A DNA stretch of 64,000 nt from Paramarasmius palmivorus (GCA_037176845.1 JAYKXP010000142.1:49092-113091); one strand, 5' to 3'. Shown: positions 24,937 to 36,828, counted from the stretch's first letter. Notes: generated from the sequence alone by a model not told the origin. A program made the numbers and translations.

Positions 24937-25600
24937 TTCGTAGTAGCAGATGATGATAGTCAAGAGCAAAGAAGTGGGGGAAATTCGTGTGCGGCTCGGA
25001 ACGCCAATTATACTTGAGGGGCTTGTTTGGCATTGTATGGTTCCAATTTGGCCTAATTCGATCGAGACAAACAGTCCAGCTTCAAGTTAAGATTTTCTAG
25101 CATTTTTCGCGAGTTCTGGAGAAGTACCGAGGACGAGGGAGATGGAGGAGAAGGTCAAGACACGGATGGAACGCGGTAACGGCAAAAATGCCTGCCAAGT
25201 CCGTCATCAGATCAAGGAGAAACCCCATTTGGCCTGGCGTTGCGAAGCAACTGCGCAGCCACGAAAATGAGGTCACCGGTCTCATTTCTTGTCTCTCTCC
25301 TTTCACCTTCCATGTTCATCGATATTCGACACCCAGACGCTCTCAATGCAAAAACCCAGCAATGAATATCACTTTGCCTTTGCCAGTGCATTTCAGTGTC
25401 GTGGTCCTGAAAAAGCTCATATATCATGTTGGCGAGCTGAACCAGGCTGAACCCCGCCGTTTGAGTACTTGACAATACCAGGGACATATAGGTGGTGCGC
25501 TTTACGATATGGATTCTGTACCTCAAGTGTCGCTGAAGAGCGATATTTCACAGCTCATCATATCACTCAGGTGTCATATCTGCGGTACTATACCATGCAC
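24937..25600. other. Intergenic stretch
   Basis: No supported gene. Contains short overlapping open frames on both strands only. Confidence 0.35.
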
Positions 25601-25601
25601 T

Positions 25602-25766
25602 TGGAACCGAGCAAGGTGGGTCAAGTGCTACGACGGAAACTTTGGATTCGGTGCAAGTTCCTCCGAATTATTCCAACCCAGAAAGCCAATCTACTGTGAT
25701 TGCTCTTATCTGCATCGATACCAAGCCAGATTATCTCGGCCCAATGCTGTACAGTGAACCCGGCAT
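25602..25766 (+). pseudogene. Fragment of a TAP-like serine hydrolase gene
   Basis: About 160 bases match the second exon of the hydrolase genes at 39088, 47328 and 53099. The bases encoding WVKCYDG, the stretch behind GRLQVPLNYSDP, then ADYLGPIL can be followed, but small deletions break the frame and the rest of the gene is absent. It is a relic of a fourth copy about 14 kb from the nearest intact one. Confidence 0.75.
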
Positions 25767-25990
25767 AGCGTAGTATTAGTGGCTGGTGCGGGCCAAAAGC
25801 CTAGTAGCTAATGTACTTAGGTCAGAATTTGATTTTGTGAGCTTGATTCTAGAGGCACACCGAGAAAACATAGTGAATACTGATACTCCAAGATAGCATA
25901 AAACGTATTTACGACACTAGGTGGTACATACAAAGTCTATCATCGTCAAACTGAACCTATACTCATACACGTGTAGATGTCCATGCAATC

Positions 25991-28190
25991 TTAAAACCCA
26001 AATGCACTGATCCCTGATCCAGGAATAGCCTCCCACCACGTCGACTCGTAAATCCGGGCCTCTTCCTTTTCTTCTTCTGCAATTAAGGCATGAATAGGTA
26101 TACTTGATATCGGAGAAGGCTCGAAACCAACCTTGATCTTCCGCCTGATGGCTCTCTGATGGCACCGCTTGCCTAGGCCATGGTTCGTTGACAATCTCGT
26201 ACTCGGGATAACCCATGTATCGAGCGTAATCGGCAGTGGAAGGATCGTAGCCTTGGACAATTTGCCAGTCACGGAGGGCTTTGCAAATGTGTGGAGGTAG
26301 GGAATGCAAACACACAATTCTAAGGGCGCCATCAGGATAAGTGGGGGAAAGACATGGTTTGAATCTTGGAATGCCCCATTCCTCTAATTCGTCATCTGAC
26401 ATTTGCGACTGGCCAGTCTCGTCGAGAGACCAGAAATGAGTGGGAACATCTCCATCGAGCCAATGCTTGAGCTCTGATATACACATAGGAGGCGGATAAA
26501 GGAAGAGGTAGATTAGAGGGAGTTCTTTGGCATCACAGAGCCGGAAAAACGCTGCGAGTCCATCATATTGACGTGAAATCTGTGACATTCTCAGTCCCGG
26601 CGAAGGTGGTTTAATGGTGACTACTGATGGATTAATGTCAATTGCATACGTGAAAGGCAAGAGCGTACAAAATCTCTCCTCAGTTTCTGACATCTTGAGA
26701 GTATCGCTGAACCGAGGGACTTGTGATATCCAATCTCTCTCGAATTCAATCGATTCGAAACGGAACTCCAAATCGAGGGTGTTAGCTTCGAGTTTACACC
26801 AAGTCAAAGAAAAAAAGTGGCTGAAAATGTCTGTACCGGCTTCCAGCTTGAAGCTTCGTGCATGGTCAACAATATGGTGGAGAGGAAAGCCACTGCTATG
26901 CTCACCGTGTTAAACCGTTTATGAGCAACACGTCATTGCCTCCAATCCCAATACCGCTTCCACCAGGGTACATATTCCACAACATCCATTGACCGCTGAT
27001 CTCCGGCGATCTCGCAACAGCCCCTTTCGTAGGGGAATAAACCGTATCAAAACGTAGACTCCCTATGAGGTCCGTAGGAAACTGACGGTCGGTGTCCTGC
27101 CACACGTATTCAAGATAAGGATACTCTGTTTTCCACTCGAACCGATGACAGTCCTCGGATGAAAGATCTCCTGCCACATCCGGGAGTAAGTCATTGAGAT
27201 GTATGGCCTCCCACTGCCACCGTGCCCATTCCAGAATATATTCGTTGAGTGCTTTCGATTTCAACTTGGATAAGAAGCGGAAGGATGTGTCGCTCTCCAG
27301 CATTTCTCTGGACGAAGGAACATGAATTTTTTCATGTACAGGCATGTAATTGCGGCCAGGGAATGTCATTGGACCAACCGGACCACCGTAGAGGGTACCT
27401 GCCGAGTCCATCCATAAACAAACGGGAGAACAGTCTTTATTTTTCTGCGGGAAAAGTCATGACACGAGCGATTAAAAGGACATCTTTGAGTTAGACTTAC
27501 TGATAAATAAGCGAGGTAGATGTCTCCCCAAAATGAGCTCTTGTAGAAATGTTCCAGGGGTATCAGTTCTATAAGCCTGGGTCATTAAAATCAATGAAGG
27601 TGAACAGGTGTAAAGCTGACCATGGTGGAAGATTAACATCGGGATCTTTGAGCTATTAAGACCAAAGAGCTGCAGCGAGTCCATAGTCCTGAACACTCTT
27701 CAGTCAAAAAACTGCTTCGATGAACGTAGGTACGCACCTATTGCGTGAAAATTCTCGAAAATCATCCTCCCAAAAGCTATGGGCATCGTCGTCCTCGTAA
27801 ATGAATGCGGTGAACTTCTGAGTCTGACTGGATGGCCGGTCGGAGTGTAACTCGATAGCGCATATCCTTCTTTTGGTTTTACGAAGTGTTCGTCCTGCAA
27901 CCCAGTGTCCATCTCCCCGTGATTCCCATTCCCACTCTTTTAGCTCTTCTGAATGTATGTCCTTCACAGTGACGATATCCCCACGTTTCACGTATTCAAA
28001 CTAAAAGGTATGTGCTGGATTAGTGCAAGATCAGCCTCGACGGAACAAAGTTACACACTTCATCATATTCATCCCGTTTAGTCGCCCGACTGATGATGAT
28101 CGTTTTGGTGTGGTTGATTTGATTCCCTCGTACACTGTTCAGCGTAGCTCTGCCTCGGATGGAAACTTTGGAAGAACTCCTGATACTCAT
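25991..28190 (-). CDS. Large orphan protein with GNQINH motif, copy 1 (C-terminal frameshift)
   Basis: Six or more exons, about 640 residues. Exon 1 begins MSIRSSSKVSIRGRATLN and has VRGNQINHTKT. Exon 2 has KRGDIVTVKDIHSEEL and FTAFIYEDDDAHSFWEDDF. Later exons have LQLFGLNSSKIPMLIFHH, SSFWGDIYLAYLS, PSSREMLESD, EWARWQWEAIHLNDLLPDV and LPLIYLFLYPPPMCISELK. I do not recognise a named domain. From memory it resembles a lineage-expanded uncharacterised family of agarics. One base is missing near 26121-26127 compared with copy 2; as read, the last 45 or so residues are replaced by an unrelated tail ending at 25917. Copy 2 shows the expected end, TWWEAIPGSGISAFGF. Confidence 0.7.
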
Positions 28191-28461
28191 TTGAGGAGGA
28201 AAGTTGCGAGTGGTGGTGCAGTAGATGCGGTGACCATGAGGCGAGGGAAGGAAGACCTGCGGAGAAGACCTGAAGAAGTAGAGCGGAGAAGACCGTTGAC
28301 ATTCTGCTGTCCTTCACCAGTCACTAGCTGTCAGTCTATCCGAGTGTACATATTCCTACCCTGGGCCTCATCAGGTAAAAACTGTTTCATTTTATACACT
28401 ACATCTATAGACACCGATAGTATTGACTCGGATGTTACGATTGATTATACAGTGGCAACAA

Positions 28462-29349
28462 TTAAAACTCGGTGAACCACCTCTCGTGTTTTAGACACTC
28501 TTCAAGGGCCGCCGAATTGATTCTTGCCCACGGAATGTATTCCCCCAGGCCCGATACTAGCAAAAGAAGCGTCCGTTTCAGATGTGGTCCTGCATTGGCC
28601 AATTGTAACGGTGGCACTAGCTCTTAGCTCGGCATGAGGTTCTCGACCAGCTCTGGTGTGGACGATTATACGCTTGTGACGGCCTGGTAATCTAGGTACC
28701 CCCAGCGCTAGAAAATGCGCCTTTTGAATGTTGCAAATGTCCATGACTAGCCCAAAGTTGACGGGAGGATAGGTGTCGGGGTAACCTGGACCACTAGCGA
28801 CCAGCCCATATACGAGCTAGTCTCCTGTAAGCCGACTCAATCACTCGTACCTCGTTGGATACGCATACGAGCTGAGCTGGTTGAAAGCGGGAATGTAGTT
28901 AAGGGACGAGAGGACCAAGAACCATGGGTGGAAAAACTGTCTTGGCTTTCAGTACATCAGACCGAAGCCTATGCAAAAGAATACCCACGAAACGCGATGT
29001 TAACCTCGTGCGCACCCTCCAAACAGATGATTAAACCCTGTTGTTCTGGCAGCCTGAGATGCGTCTCTTCGCTGTTAGCAACTTTGAAGACCGCCGGAGC
29101 AGTAGTGTACGACAGTCGACATCCCTTTGAGGGCTTCAGTGTGATTGGGAGCTCAGTGATCTTGAGTTGCAATCCGGCGTTAGCGAAGATGGTTTTGGCT
29201 TTGGACGAAAGGTTGTCTGAACTTTGACGTTCTTGGCTAGGCAATGGGGGATCCAATGAATATTAATCTTGTTGCGCCGGCACCTTGGGATGGGCTGAAT
29301 CAACGTAGAGTGATGTGAGCATTGGTACGAGGCGTGTAGAAGGAGACAA
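28462..29349 (-). pseudogene. Epimerase/reductase copy F, heavily decayed
   Basis: The start codon is now TTG (29347-29349), followed by sequence matching the usual first exon. Remnants of the first long exon (RNGxG region, VIHTA-like YTTAPAVFK) and a scrap of GAYEGTLNIV (as GAHEVNIA) remain. About 250 bases covering the active-site exons are deleted, and a damaged last exon (MDICNIQKAHFLAL, GRHKRIIVH) ends near 28462. It is certainly non-functional. Confidence 0.85.
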
Positions 29350-29719
29350 GGTGCTGAAGGCCGATTGGGGTTTGTCGAGGTTCCATACCACTCGAATTCA
29401 CGAAAAACTTGAAAGCAATTGATGAGACATGAGATGGTGTCTCTAGGCTAGGCAATATATACCAATTATTCTGAATTTCAGTACATGTCAGGATCAACAG
29501 ACTGAGAGTCGCACCTGAATATGTCCAAACGTCGACCTGCCCGTAACCTCGGCCTCGCAGACCGCTTTCCAAGCTGCTCCAATAATTGAAGAATCACGAG
29601 CTGATTACAAGCAAGAAGAGAGCAAAAGTGTTGAATGGGACAAAAGACCATGAGCGTTGAATCCAAGTGTTGGCGGAGCTGTGCCGCGAAAAAGGTTGCT
29701 CACGCTCCGAGCGTCGGCA

Positions 29720-30060
29720 AGAAAAACCATCTTCGATATCTATTCCCAAGACAGCTTGGAATAAAACATTGCTATATACATACATTTACAACACTGGGTG
29801 GTACATACGAAAGTCTCATCAAACCGAACACATACTCGTACACATAGACATCCCCATGCTCGCCTAAAACCCAAATGCACCAATCCCTGAACCAGTGTCG
29901 GCGAGACTCGAGAAAAAACATCTTCAATATCTGTATCTCAAGACAGCTTAGGATAGAACATTGCATACATACGTATTGACAACACCATACAAATCGCTAT
30001 CAAACTGGACCTATACTCGTACACATATATGTACATGCCTATGCAATCCTAAAATCCAAA
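29720..30060 (-). repeat. Tandem duplicate of the 3' end of the orphan gene
   Basis: A segment of about 185 bases occurs twice in a row (about 29721-29905 and 29909-30062). Both begin with AAGAAAAACCATCTTC- or GAGAAAAAACATCTTC-like sequence and contain CAAGACAGCTT, TACATACATTTACAACAC or its variant, and the codons for the last residues, SAFGF-stop. The left copy is cut off after about ten codons. The same sequence also forms the 3' end of copy 1 near 25890-26010. Confidence 0.75.
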
Positions 30061-32253
30061 TGCACTGATCCCTGATCCGGGAATAGCCTCCCACCATGTC
30101 GACTCGTAAGCGGGTTCGTTTTCGTTTTCTTCCTCTACAATGCATGTGTGAATAGGCATACTCAATAATGGGGATAAGCTCGAAGACCAACCTTGATCTT
30201 CTTCCGGATAGCTTTCTGATGTCTTCCCTAGCTCAGCCCACGGCTCGTCGACAATTTCATACTCGGGACAATCCATGTATTGAGCATAATCGGCAGTGGA
30301 GGGATCATAGCCTTGGACAATTTGCCAGTCACGGAGGGCTTTGCAAATGTGTGGAGGTAGGGAATGCAAACGCACAATTCTAAGGGAGTCATCAGGATAA
30401 GTGGGGGAAAGACATGGCTCGAAATTTGGAATGCCCCATTCCTCCAATTCGTCCTCTGTCATTTGCGACTGGCCGGTCTCATCGAGAGACCAGAAATGAG
30501 TGGGAATATCTCCATCGAGCCAATACTTGAGCTCTGATATACACATAGGAGGCGGATAAAGGAAGAGGTAGATTAGAGGGAGTTCTTTGGCATCACAGAG
30601 CCGGAAAAACGCTGCGAGTCCATCATATTGACGCGAAGTCTGCGAGATTTTCAGTCCCGGCGAAGGTGGTTGAATGGTGACTAAGGATGCATTAATGTCA
30701 ATTGCATACTTGAAAGGCAAGGGCGTACAAAATCTCTCCTCAGTTTCTGACAGCTTGAGAGTATCGCTGAACCGAGGGACTTGTGATATCCAATCTCTCT
30801 CGAATTCAATCGATTCGAAGCGGAACTCCAATTTGAGAGTGCTTTCTTTGGCTTCAAATTTACACCAAGTTAGAAAACTGCAAATGTCTGTACAGGCTTC
30901 TAGCTTGAAGCTGCATGCATCATAAAAATACAGTTGAAGGGAGAGCCACTACTTTGCTCACCATGTTAGTTCATCTATGAACAATATCTCCGAGACACTG
31001 CCTCCAATACCAACACCGCCTCCACCAGGGTACATATTCCACAACATCCATTGACCGTTGATATACGGCGATCTCGCAACAGCCCCCCTTGTAGGGGAAT
31101 AAACCGTATCGAAACATAGATCTCCTACGAGGTCCATAGGAAACTGACGGCCAGTGTCCTGCCACACGTGTTCAAGATAAGGATACTCTGTTTTCCACTC
31201 GAACCGATGACAGTCCTCGGATGAAAGATCTCCTGCCACGTCCGGGAGTAAGTCGTTGAGATGTATGGCCTCCCATTGCCACCGTGCCCATTCCAGGACA
31301 TATTCGTTGAGTGCCTCTGATTTAAATTTGGATAAGAAGCGAAAGGATGCATCGCTCTCCAACATTTCCCTGGACGAAGGAACAATAATTGTTTCTTGCG
31401 CAGGTGTAAAACTGCGATAAGGTATTGGACCAATCGGACCGCGGTAGAGGGCACCTGTTGAGTCCATCCATAAACAAAAGGGCGAACAGTCTTTGCTTCT
31501 CTACGGGAAAAGATAGCACTCGAGCGATAAACATCTTTGAATTAGACTTACCGATAAGTATGCGAGGTAAATATCACCCCAAAATGTGCTCTTGTAGGAA
31601 TGTTCCAGGGGTATTAGTTCTATAAATAATAAGCTTAGGTCATTAAAATCAAGGAAGGTGGTGTAAAATGCTAACCATGGTGAAAGATTAACATTGGGAT
31701 CTTTGAGCGATTAAGACCAAAGAGCTGCAGCGAGCCCGTAATCCTGAACACTCTTCAGTCAAAAAACTGCTTCGATGAACGTAGGTACGCACCAATTGCG
31801 CGAGAATTCTTGAAAAACATCCTCCCAGAAACTGTGAGCGTCGTCGTCCTCATAAATGAAGGCGGTAAATTTATGAGTCTGACTGGATAGTCGGTCGGGT
31901 TGTAACTCGATAGCGCATATCCTTCTTTTGGTTTTACGAAGTATTCGTCCTGCAACCCAATGCCCTTCTCCACGTGGTTCCCATTCCCGTTCTTCTAGCT
32001 CTCTTGAATGTATCTCCTTTATGGTGACGATACGTCCTCGTTTCACGTATTCGAACTAGGAGGTATATGGTCGATTAGCGCAAGAGTGTCCTCGATGAAA
32101 CAACAAACTCACCTCATCGTATTCATCTTGCTCCGTCGCCCGACCAACAACATTCGTAATAATGGTCTTGCTATGGTTGATTTGATTCCCTCGTACATTA
32201 TTCAGCCTAGCTTTGCCTCGAATCGATACTTTCGAAGAATTCCTGATACTCAT
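30049..32253 (-). CDS. Large orphan protein with GNQINH motif, copy 2
   Basis: Intact-looking paralogue of the gene at 25991-28190, very similar throughout the last two exons. The start MSIRNSSKVSIRGKARLN is followed by NVRGNQINHSKT; exon 1 ends DEYDE. The remaining exons (KRGRIVTIKEIHSRELEE; LQLFGLNRSKIPMLIFHH; STFWGDIYLAYLS; GEWAR-type helix EWARWQWEAIHLNDLL; PPPMCISELKYWLDG) join in frame to a final exon ending ISAFGF. No signal peptide or membrane helix is seen. The GNQINH element resembles the N-terminal G-x-Q-x-N stretches common in basidiomycete NLR-like proteins, which is only a resemblance. A decayed epimerase scrap lies immediately upstream, as for copy 1. Confidence 0.78.
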
Positions 32254-32496
32254 TTGAGGAGGAGGAGAGGTATGGGTGGGGGTGCAAGAGCTGCGGTGAC
32301 CATGAGGTGATGAGAGAAGACCTGCGGAGAAGACGGTTTAGGTTCTGCCCTGTTCTGCCTGCCACTAGTGTCAGACCATGTCACCAGTCACTCGGACCCT
32401 CAGTAAAGGTCGTGAGAACACAACATTACGAGTAAATCTATTGTCGTTTCAGATATTACGACCAATTATACATTGGCAACAATTAGGACTTGAAAA

Positions 32497-32580
32497 CTGG
32501 AAAGCTTGAACCTCCTCTCATGTTCTGAACATACTTCAAGGGCTGCCGAAATCGACTCTTGCGACAGTGCACTCCTTCGG
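32497..32580 (-). pseudogene. Scrap of an epimerase 3' end
   Basis: On the minus strand about 80 bases match the last coding bases of the epimerase family (VCSEHERRFK and the preceding helix). Nothing else of the gene is recognisable. Its place upstream of orphan copy 2 mirrors copy F upstream of orphan copy 1. Confidence 0.7.
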
Positions 32581-32599
32581 TACCAAGCAATCAGGTCAT

Positions 32600-33170
32600 A
32601 CAGTTGGGGGGAAGGCAAGCTTCAAGAACGTACCCATCATATAGCACAGCCCATGAGTACCCAAACCCCGCCGATAATCGTTAACCCCATCTTCCTTGTG
32701 AACAGGCGACTACACCTGTCCCCGAAGGTTTGACCCAGATTCTTCCAATGATATTGCGTGCATCTGAGCGGACCTGAACCTAGGTCAAGGGTCAACGAGG
32801 CAACCAAGCTAGGATCACGGGGAACGTACCCAGTGGCAAAAGATGTCCATATTGATAGGCATCCTGATCTCACTTTTGGATCCCAACGCGTTCTCAGTAA
32901 AGCAATCGAGCGCTCGTGGCTTTGATCCTTTTATTAAGGATCATTTGGCTTGCGCCAACATCTGCGAGAAACGTGTTATCGGGTTTGGATGTCCGGAATT
33001 GGGCTATCTCCAATATCTAGGTGGAAGTTGATTAGACCATGGGCTCGAGTTGAAGGTAATGGTTTCCCTGCCTTTCAACACGACATCGCGACCGTTTCGG
33101 GTGACACGGTGAATGACGGGCTTTTCTGATACATGACCATGTCTTTACATCATCTTAGTTCAACTCTGCG
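32600..33170. other. Intergenic, possibly the decayed 3' part of the monooxygenase
   Basis: No intact frame. Sequence composition fits further decay of the flavin monooxygenase to its right, but I could not align it to a motif. Confidence 0.3.
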
Positions 33171-34205
33171 CTAAAAACAATGAGAACACAAACGCGCTTA
33201 CATTCAACACTTTGGGCCCTTACCAGAGGTACCCCGTCCTATAATTACCGCTTTCTTCCCAATGAATTCGGATCCACCATGAACGAAACTTGACGAATGC
33301 AGAATCTCTCCTCGGAAGGTATCCTACGGTAACGCGTAAGCCAGTGACTTGAAAGCGAATTCAGACTGACCGTACCAGGATAACGAGGCATGTTGATCAT
33401 CCCCGGATAAACCAGCCGCGAATGTAAGATGCTTGACATTCTTGAATACTCGAAGGGTTCCGTCTGCACATCATATGGTAACGGCTCATGCCTTCGCGGC
33501 TGTACGAGGTGGCGCTTGCTAAGTCCAAATATCGAGATCCAAGGCATCGGCGTAGGTTTTTAGCCAGTTTGCGAGCTGTTATGGTACATTAGACCAAAAA
33601 GTGAGGTTAAAATAGGTGGGGTGTTGTACCTTCGGCGCTGGGTTATATCTAGGCCACGTTGCTGGAAATCTGTGACTGGCATATTCATGACGCATTGAGC
33701 TGAGAAGACAAGAGAGAGACAGACGGTAGATATGTGAAATGGTGGATTCCTACGCAAGGATATATTGAGTCTCGGAGAGTTCGAGGAGCGAAGACAACTT
33801 ACAACAGGGGCAATGCAAACGTACCCTTCGTATCTAATCACTATTCCCCCAATCATCTCCTATCCGAGACTTCTTTTCCACAACCAGATTCTCAACCCCT
33901 AGCATCTTCAGCCGAGCGGCAGCTTGCAATCCATTCTACCCAGCACTAATGATACGGACCGTTGGCTGGTTATCATGCGAGGTCGGGGAATGGGCGTTGG
34001 AAAACCAGGTCAGAATCTTCATGGAGGTTGAAATTTTTCAGTTTGGATGTCACTCGACATCGAGGGGTAGTCGGGCACCTAGGTGGTCCAAAGTAGGTAG
34101 AGAGTGCCGGGACAATATCGATAATCGAAGTATCTTTCAACGTCCTCGGTAAAGGGATTGGTCTCGCTGCGAGCAATTCGGTCAGATTCACAATCACAAG
34201 GGTCA
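33170..34205 (-). pseudogene. Flavin-containing monooxygenase-like pseudogene
   Basis: Family landmarks appear in order but in different frames with stops: an N-terminal segment with PLPRTLKDTSII, IVPALSTYFGPPR and FNLHEDSDLVFQRPFPDLA; the FAD-binding VRIISAG-stop-NGLQAAARLK (the Gln codon of SAGQNG is now TAG), LGVENLVVEK and RIGDDWGN; then LANWLKTYADALDLDIWTS, and EILHSSSFVHGG-like sequence with SEFIGKKAVIIGRGTSG near the NADP site. In this group the intact enzyme would be a FAD/NADPH oxidoreductase of about 600 residues. It is clearly dead. Confidence 0.75.
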
Positions 34206-35461
34206 ACAATTTACCATTGAAATCGAATCATTCGGCTGAGATTCGTGTGGAATCGATACAGATGTGGCATGAAGATGCGTCGAGAGCATGTGCAAGGTGA
34301 AGAAGAAGGAAAAAGCTCAAGGCTGCTGCAAAGGAGAAACCTCGGAGGAAACCGACGAGCGCACGAATACTCACAGTATGAGGTCACCAGGTTCTTGTTC
34401 CCCTCCACGACAGCCCCTTCTGCCAAAGGTCATTGAAATACAAGGAATGCAGAACTTAAAGGCTGTTTCCCAAAATTACTTTCTGAATGGCTCGTTGCTC
34501 GTAACCCCGGCCGAGCTTGCACCTCGGTGTTGAATATCGTCGGTGCGTTCTACATATGATATTTGTTGTGCGGCAGAAGTATGGCTAACAATGGAATTTT
34601 TAGGCAATACATTCCCTTCGTAGCACTACAACCATATCTTCGGACTTCATCACGTCGAAAGCGCTATCGAAAGAGGAATGATCTTTGGATCTCCTAAGAC
34701 TGATTCTGACTTCGACCGTTATTGGATATTCCTTTGTATCTACCTGCGCATCTCCCAGTACCTACAACTCTACCACACTACCTCGCTCCGAATCACAACT
34801 TTCAGTCCCACCAAGGGATACCACTAGTACTCTTGCAGGCACAAAAGCTAGCCAAGGTACCAGTACCGCAACACCTGTTGATGAAGGGGCTTGTTCACGA
34901 ATGCATCCATCGTGCTATTGTCTTTCATAGGCGCAAATGAAAGGATCCGATCTGTCTTTAAAGCGCCTATACGAAGTGTTCTTCCACCGCCGATACCTGT
35001 CAATTCCATGTACATCTACATGCTCGTGCTCGAAGACTCCGCCTCTCCAGTGCTCTCTGCAGCGCAGATATTCTTTTCAGACGGCGCGGAAACAGTATAG
35101 CTCGGGTCCAGCTGATGCTAATATGCTCAATGGACCACAAATCACGCACGCTACGAAAACCACGGCAATTCCATGATGCTTGTTTCCACCTTGAATCCGA
35201 CACTACTTATCGTTCACTTTTCCCACTAGGGATACCGATAAGCAGGCAGCAGCTTTGAGCATGTTCTTAGGTGAAGGATAGCAATATAGTATTGCTTGAA
35301 CGTGGACTTCACGTTTCATTCCGGATGTCAATGCTCGAACCACCCGCGATCTTCAAATCCCGGTCGACACGCGGAAACAATGTTGTCTCCAGTGCAAGGT
35401 GGGCAACATATAAAGGACATCGTCCCCATAAGCCAGGACATACAGACCTAATCTCTCAGCC
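34206..35461. other. Unassigned stretch with possible gene relics
   Basis: Plus-strand open pieces (34685-34930, 34722-34940, 34937-35176) overlap in different frames and could be a decayed gene, but no motif was recognised. ATATAAAGG at about 35407-35415 is a likely TATA box for the gene at 35462. Confidence 0.35.
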
Positions 35462-35746
35462 ATGGTTTCTTCATCCCCAAACATGTTTTCGGGTGCCCAT
35501 GGCACCAGCTTCTCCGACAGTACCTTGAATAACGTCGGTGGTCACCAATACAACGACGCGGGGAACAACTACGCAGAACACAACTATGGCCGCAATCCCA
35601 TCACGGGAATGTTTCGATGGATGTACAAATATTGCTGTTGCTGCTGCTACTGGTTCACGGAGCCTATCATGAACAGGATTAGCAGGGACACCCGCGAGCA
35701 GAAGATGAAGAGAAACGCAGGCAGACAGGGACACCAAAATGTGTAG
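35462..35746 (+). CDS. Small protein with GGHQYN motif and cysteine cluster
   Basis: Single exon, 94 residues. The start MVSSSPNMFSGAHGTSFSDS leads to LNNVGGHQYNDAGNN, an Asn/Gly/Gln stretch like those at the N-terminus of many agaricomycete NLR-like and orphan proteins. In this window it shares LNNV-x-G-x-Q-x-N with the large orphan pair. The C-terminal half has FRWMYKYCCCCCYWFTEP followed by a basic, charged tail. Five adjacent cysteines flanked by aromatics suggest lipid modification or membrane contact. A TATA box lies about 50 bases upstream. Function unknown. The link to amyloid-type signalling motifs is speculation. Confidence 0.6.
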   Translation: MVSSSPNMFSGAHGTSFSDSTLNNVGGHQYNDAGNNYAEHNYGRNPITGMFRWMYKYCCCCCYWFTEPIMNRISRDTREQKMKRNAGRQGHQNV

Positions 35747-36307
35747 TCTAGTCTAGGGCTAGTATGATATGAGGTGCGGTTGGATCCCTGTCATTAGAAA
35801 CGTATACGGTATAGCTGACACTACTCGCAGCATGATTTGGTTTCTCTTGGGGGTTACTTGAGGATTATGGTTTCTTTCTCTATGTTGTACATGCATTATG
35901 CTGGTCTCTGGTCAAATATGTATTCTGATTGTTGTATTACGATATCCCACAGGGACGTCTTGTCCAAGTGTGAAAGTCTGTTCTGAATCATCGTTTGACC
36001 GAGCGGTATATCATTGTAGGGGTACGACGTGGACACGAAAACGAATGCGTAGACGAGCCGTCCGGGGATGATACAAATACGGATGGTGCGGACAGAAGCG
36101 TGGTTGATGTTTGTAAAAATCTTGTCTGCGGAAGATGATACGAAGTTGAGTAGCCCGCCCTAGAGCTCCTTCTCGAAAACCATAGCTATAGCGCACGACC
36201 ATCTAAACCTGTCAAGCCAACACCATGCTCGGCGGATCCTTGCTGGTACACCCTGTCATGCCCTTTTTCTAAACCAAGCCCAATAGCCGGGATTCTTCCC
36301 AATATTT

Positions 36308-36626
36308 TCATCGTGCTTCAAATTGAACCACTGTGAAAAACTTATCAATATTTGTCCCAACCAAAGAAAAAACAACGCACTCCTTCTTGTTCGTTTCTTA
36401 TACATGATGCGATGCCCGCATTCTCGACAACGAATAGGTTCACGAGGCCTGATCTCGTTTTTTGCACCACAGTCTGTGAGGTGATGCGATTAGTCTCGGT
36501 CAGCTTGAAAGAGAAAAAAGGACCTGAAGACGTACCTGCGCAGAGATACTCCATTTCTTGACGAGGCGGTGGTTGCATGAACCCTCCGGAATTCCCTGTT
36601 TGGTTGTAGCTTTGCTGCTGGTCCAT
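36308..36626 (-). CDS. RPB12: RNA polymerase I, II and III subunit RPABC4
   Basis: Small zinc-ribbon subunit shared by the three nuclear RNA polymerases. Three exons (36536-36626, 36381-36473, 36308-36330) join to give 68 residues. The N-terminus [16 protein letters not shown] is followed by [37 protein letters not shown] and MVQFEAR. The CxxC pairs (LCADCG and RCRECG) bind zinc, and the C-terminus is the invariant family ending. Length matches the family (about 70). Divergent from the F-box gene, starts 202 bases apart. Confidence 0.95.
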
Positions 36627-36828
36627 TGTGATGACGGTAGTGGGAGAGCTTGGAGAACACGGGCGCTAAATTCGGTTCCCAACTTGTTTTCCGCTTTCAT
36701 CTTGTATTCTGACTCGATTCTGACTTGATCAACGTAGGTCTCTGGTAATCGGTGTGGCTCGTGTTCTCCAAGTTGAAATCTATTCTAGCTACGTTCAATC
36801 CTTGGGGTCGGGACTGTAATCCACGAAA

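Noticed and set aside
34685..35176. Overlapping plus-strand frames as a secreted Ser/Thr-rich protein
   Set aside because: The hydrophobic start is plausible, but the frames conflict, no introns fit, and nothing was recognised.
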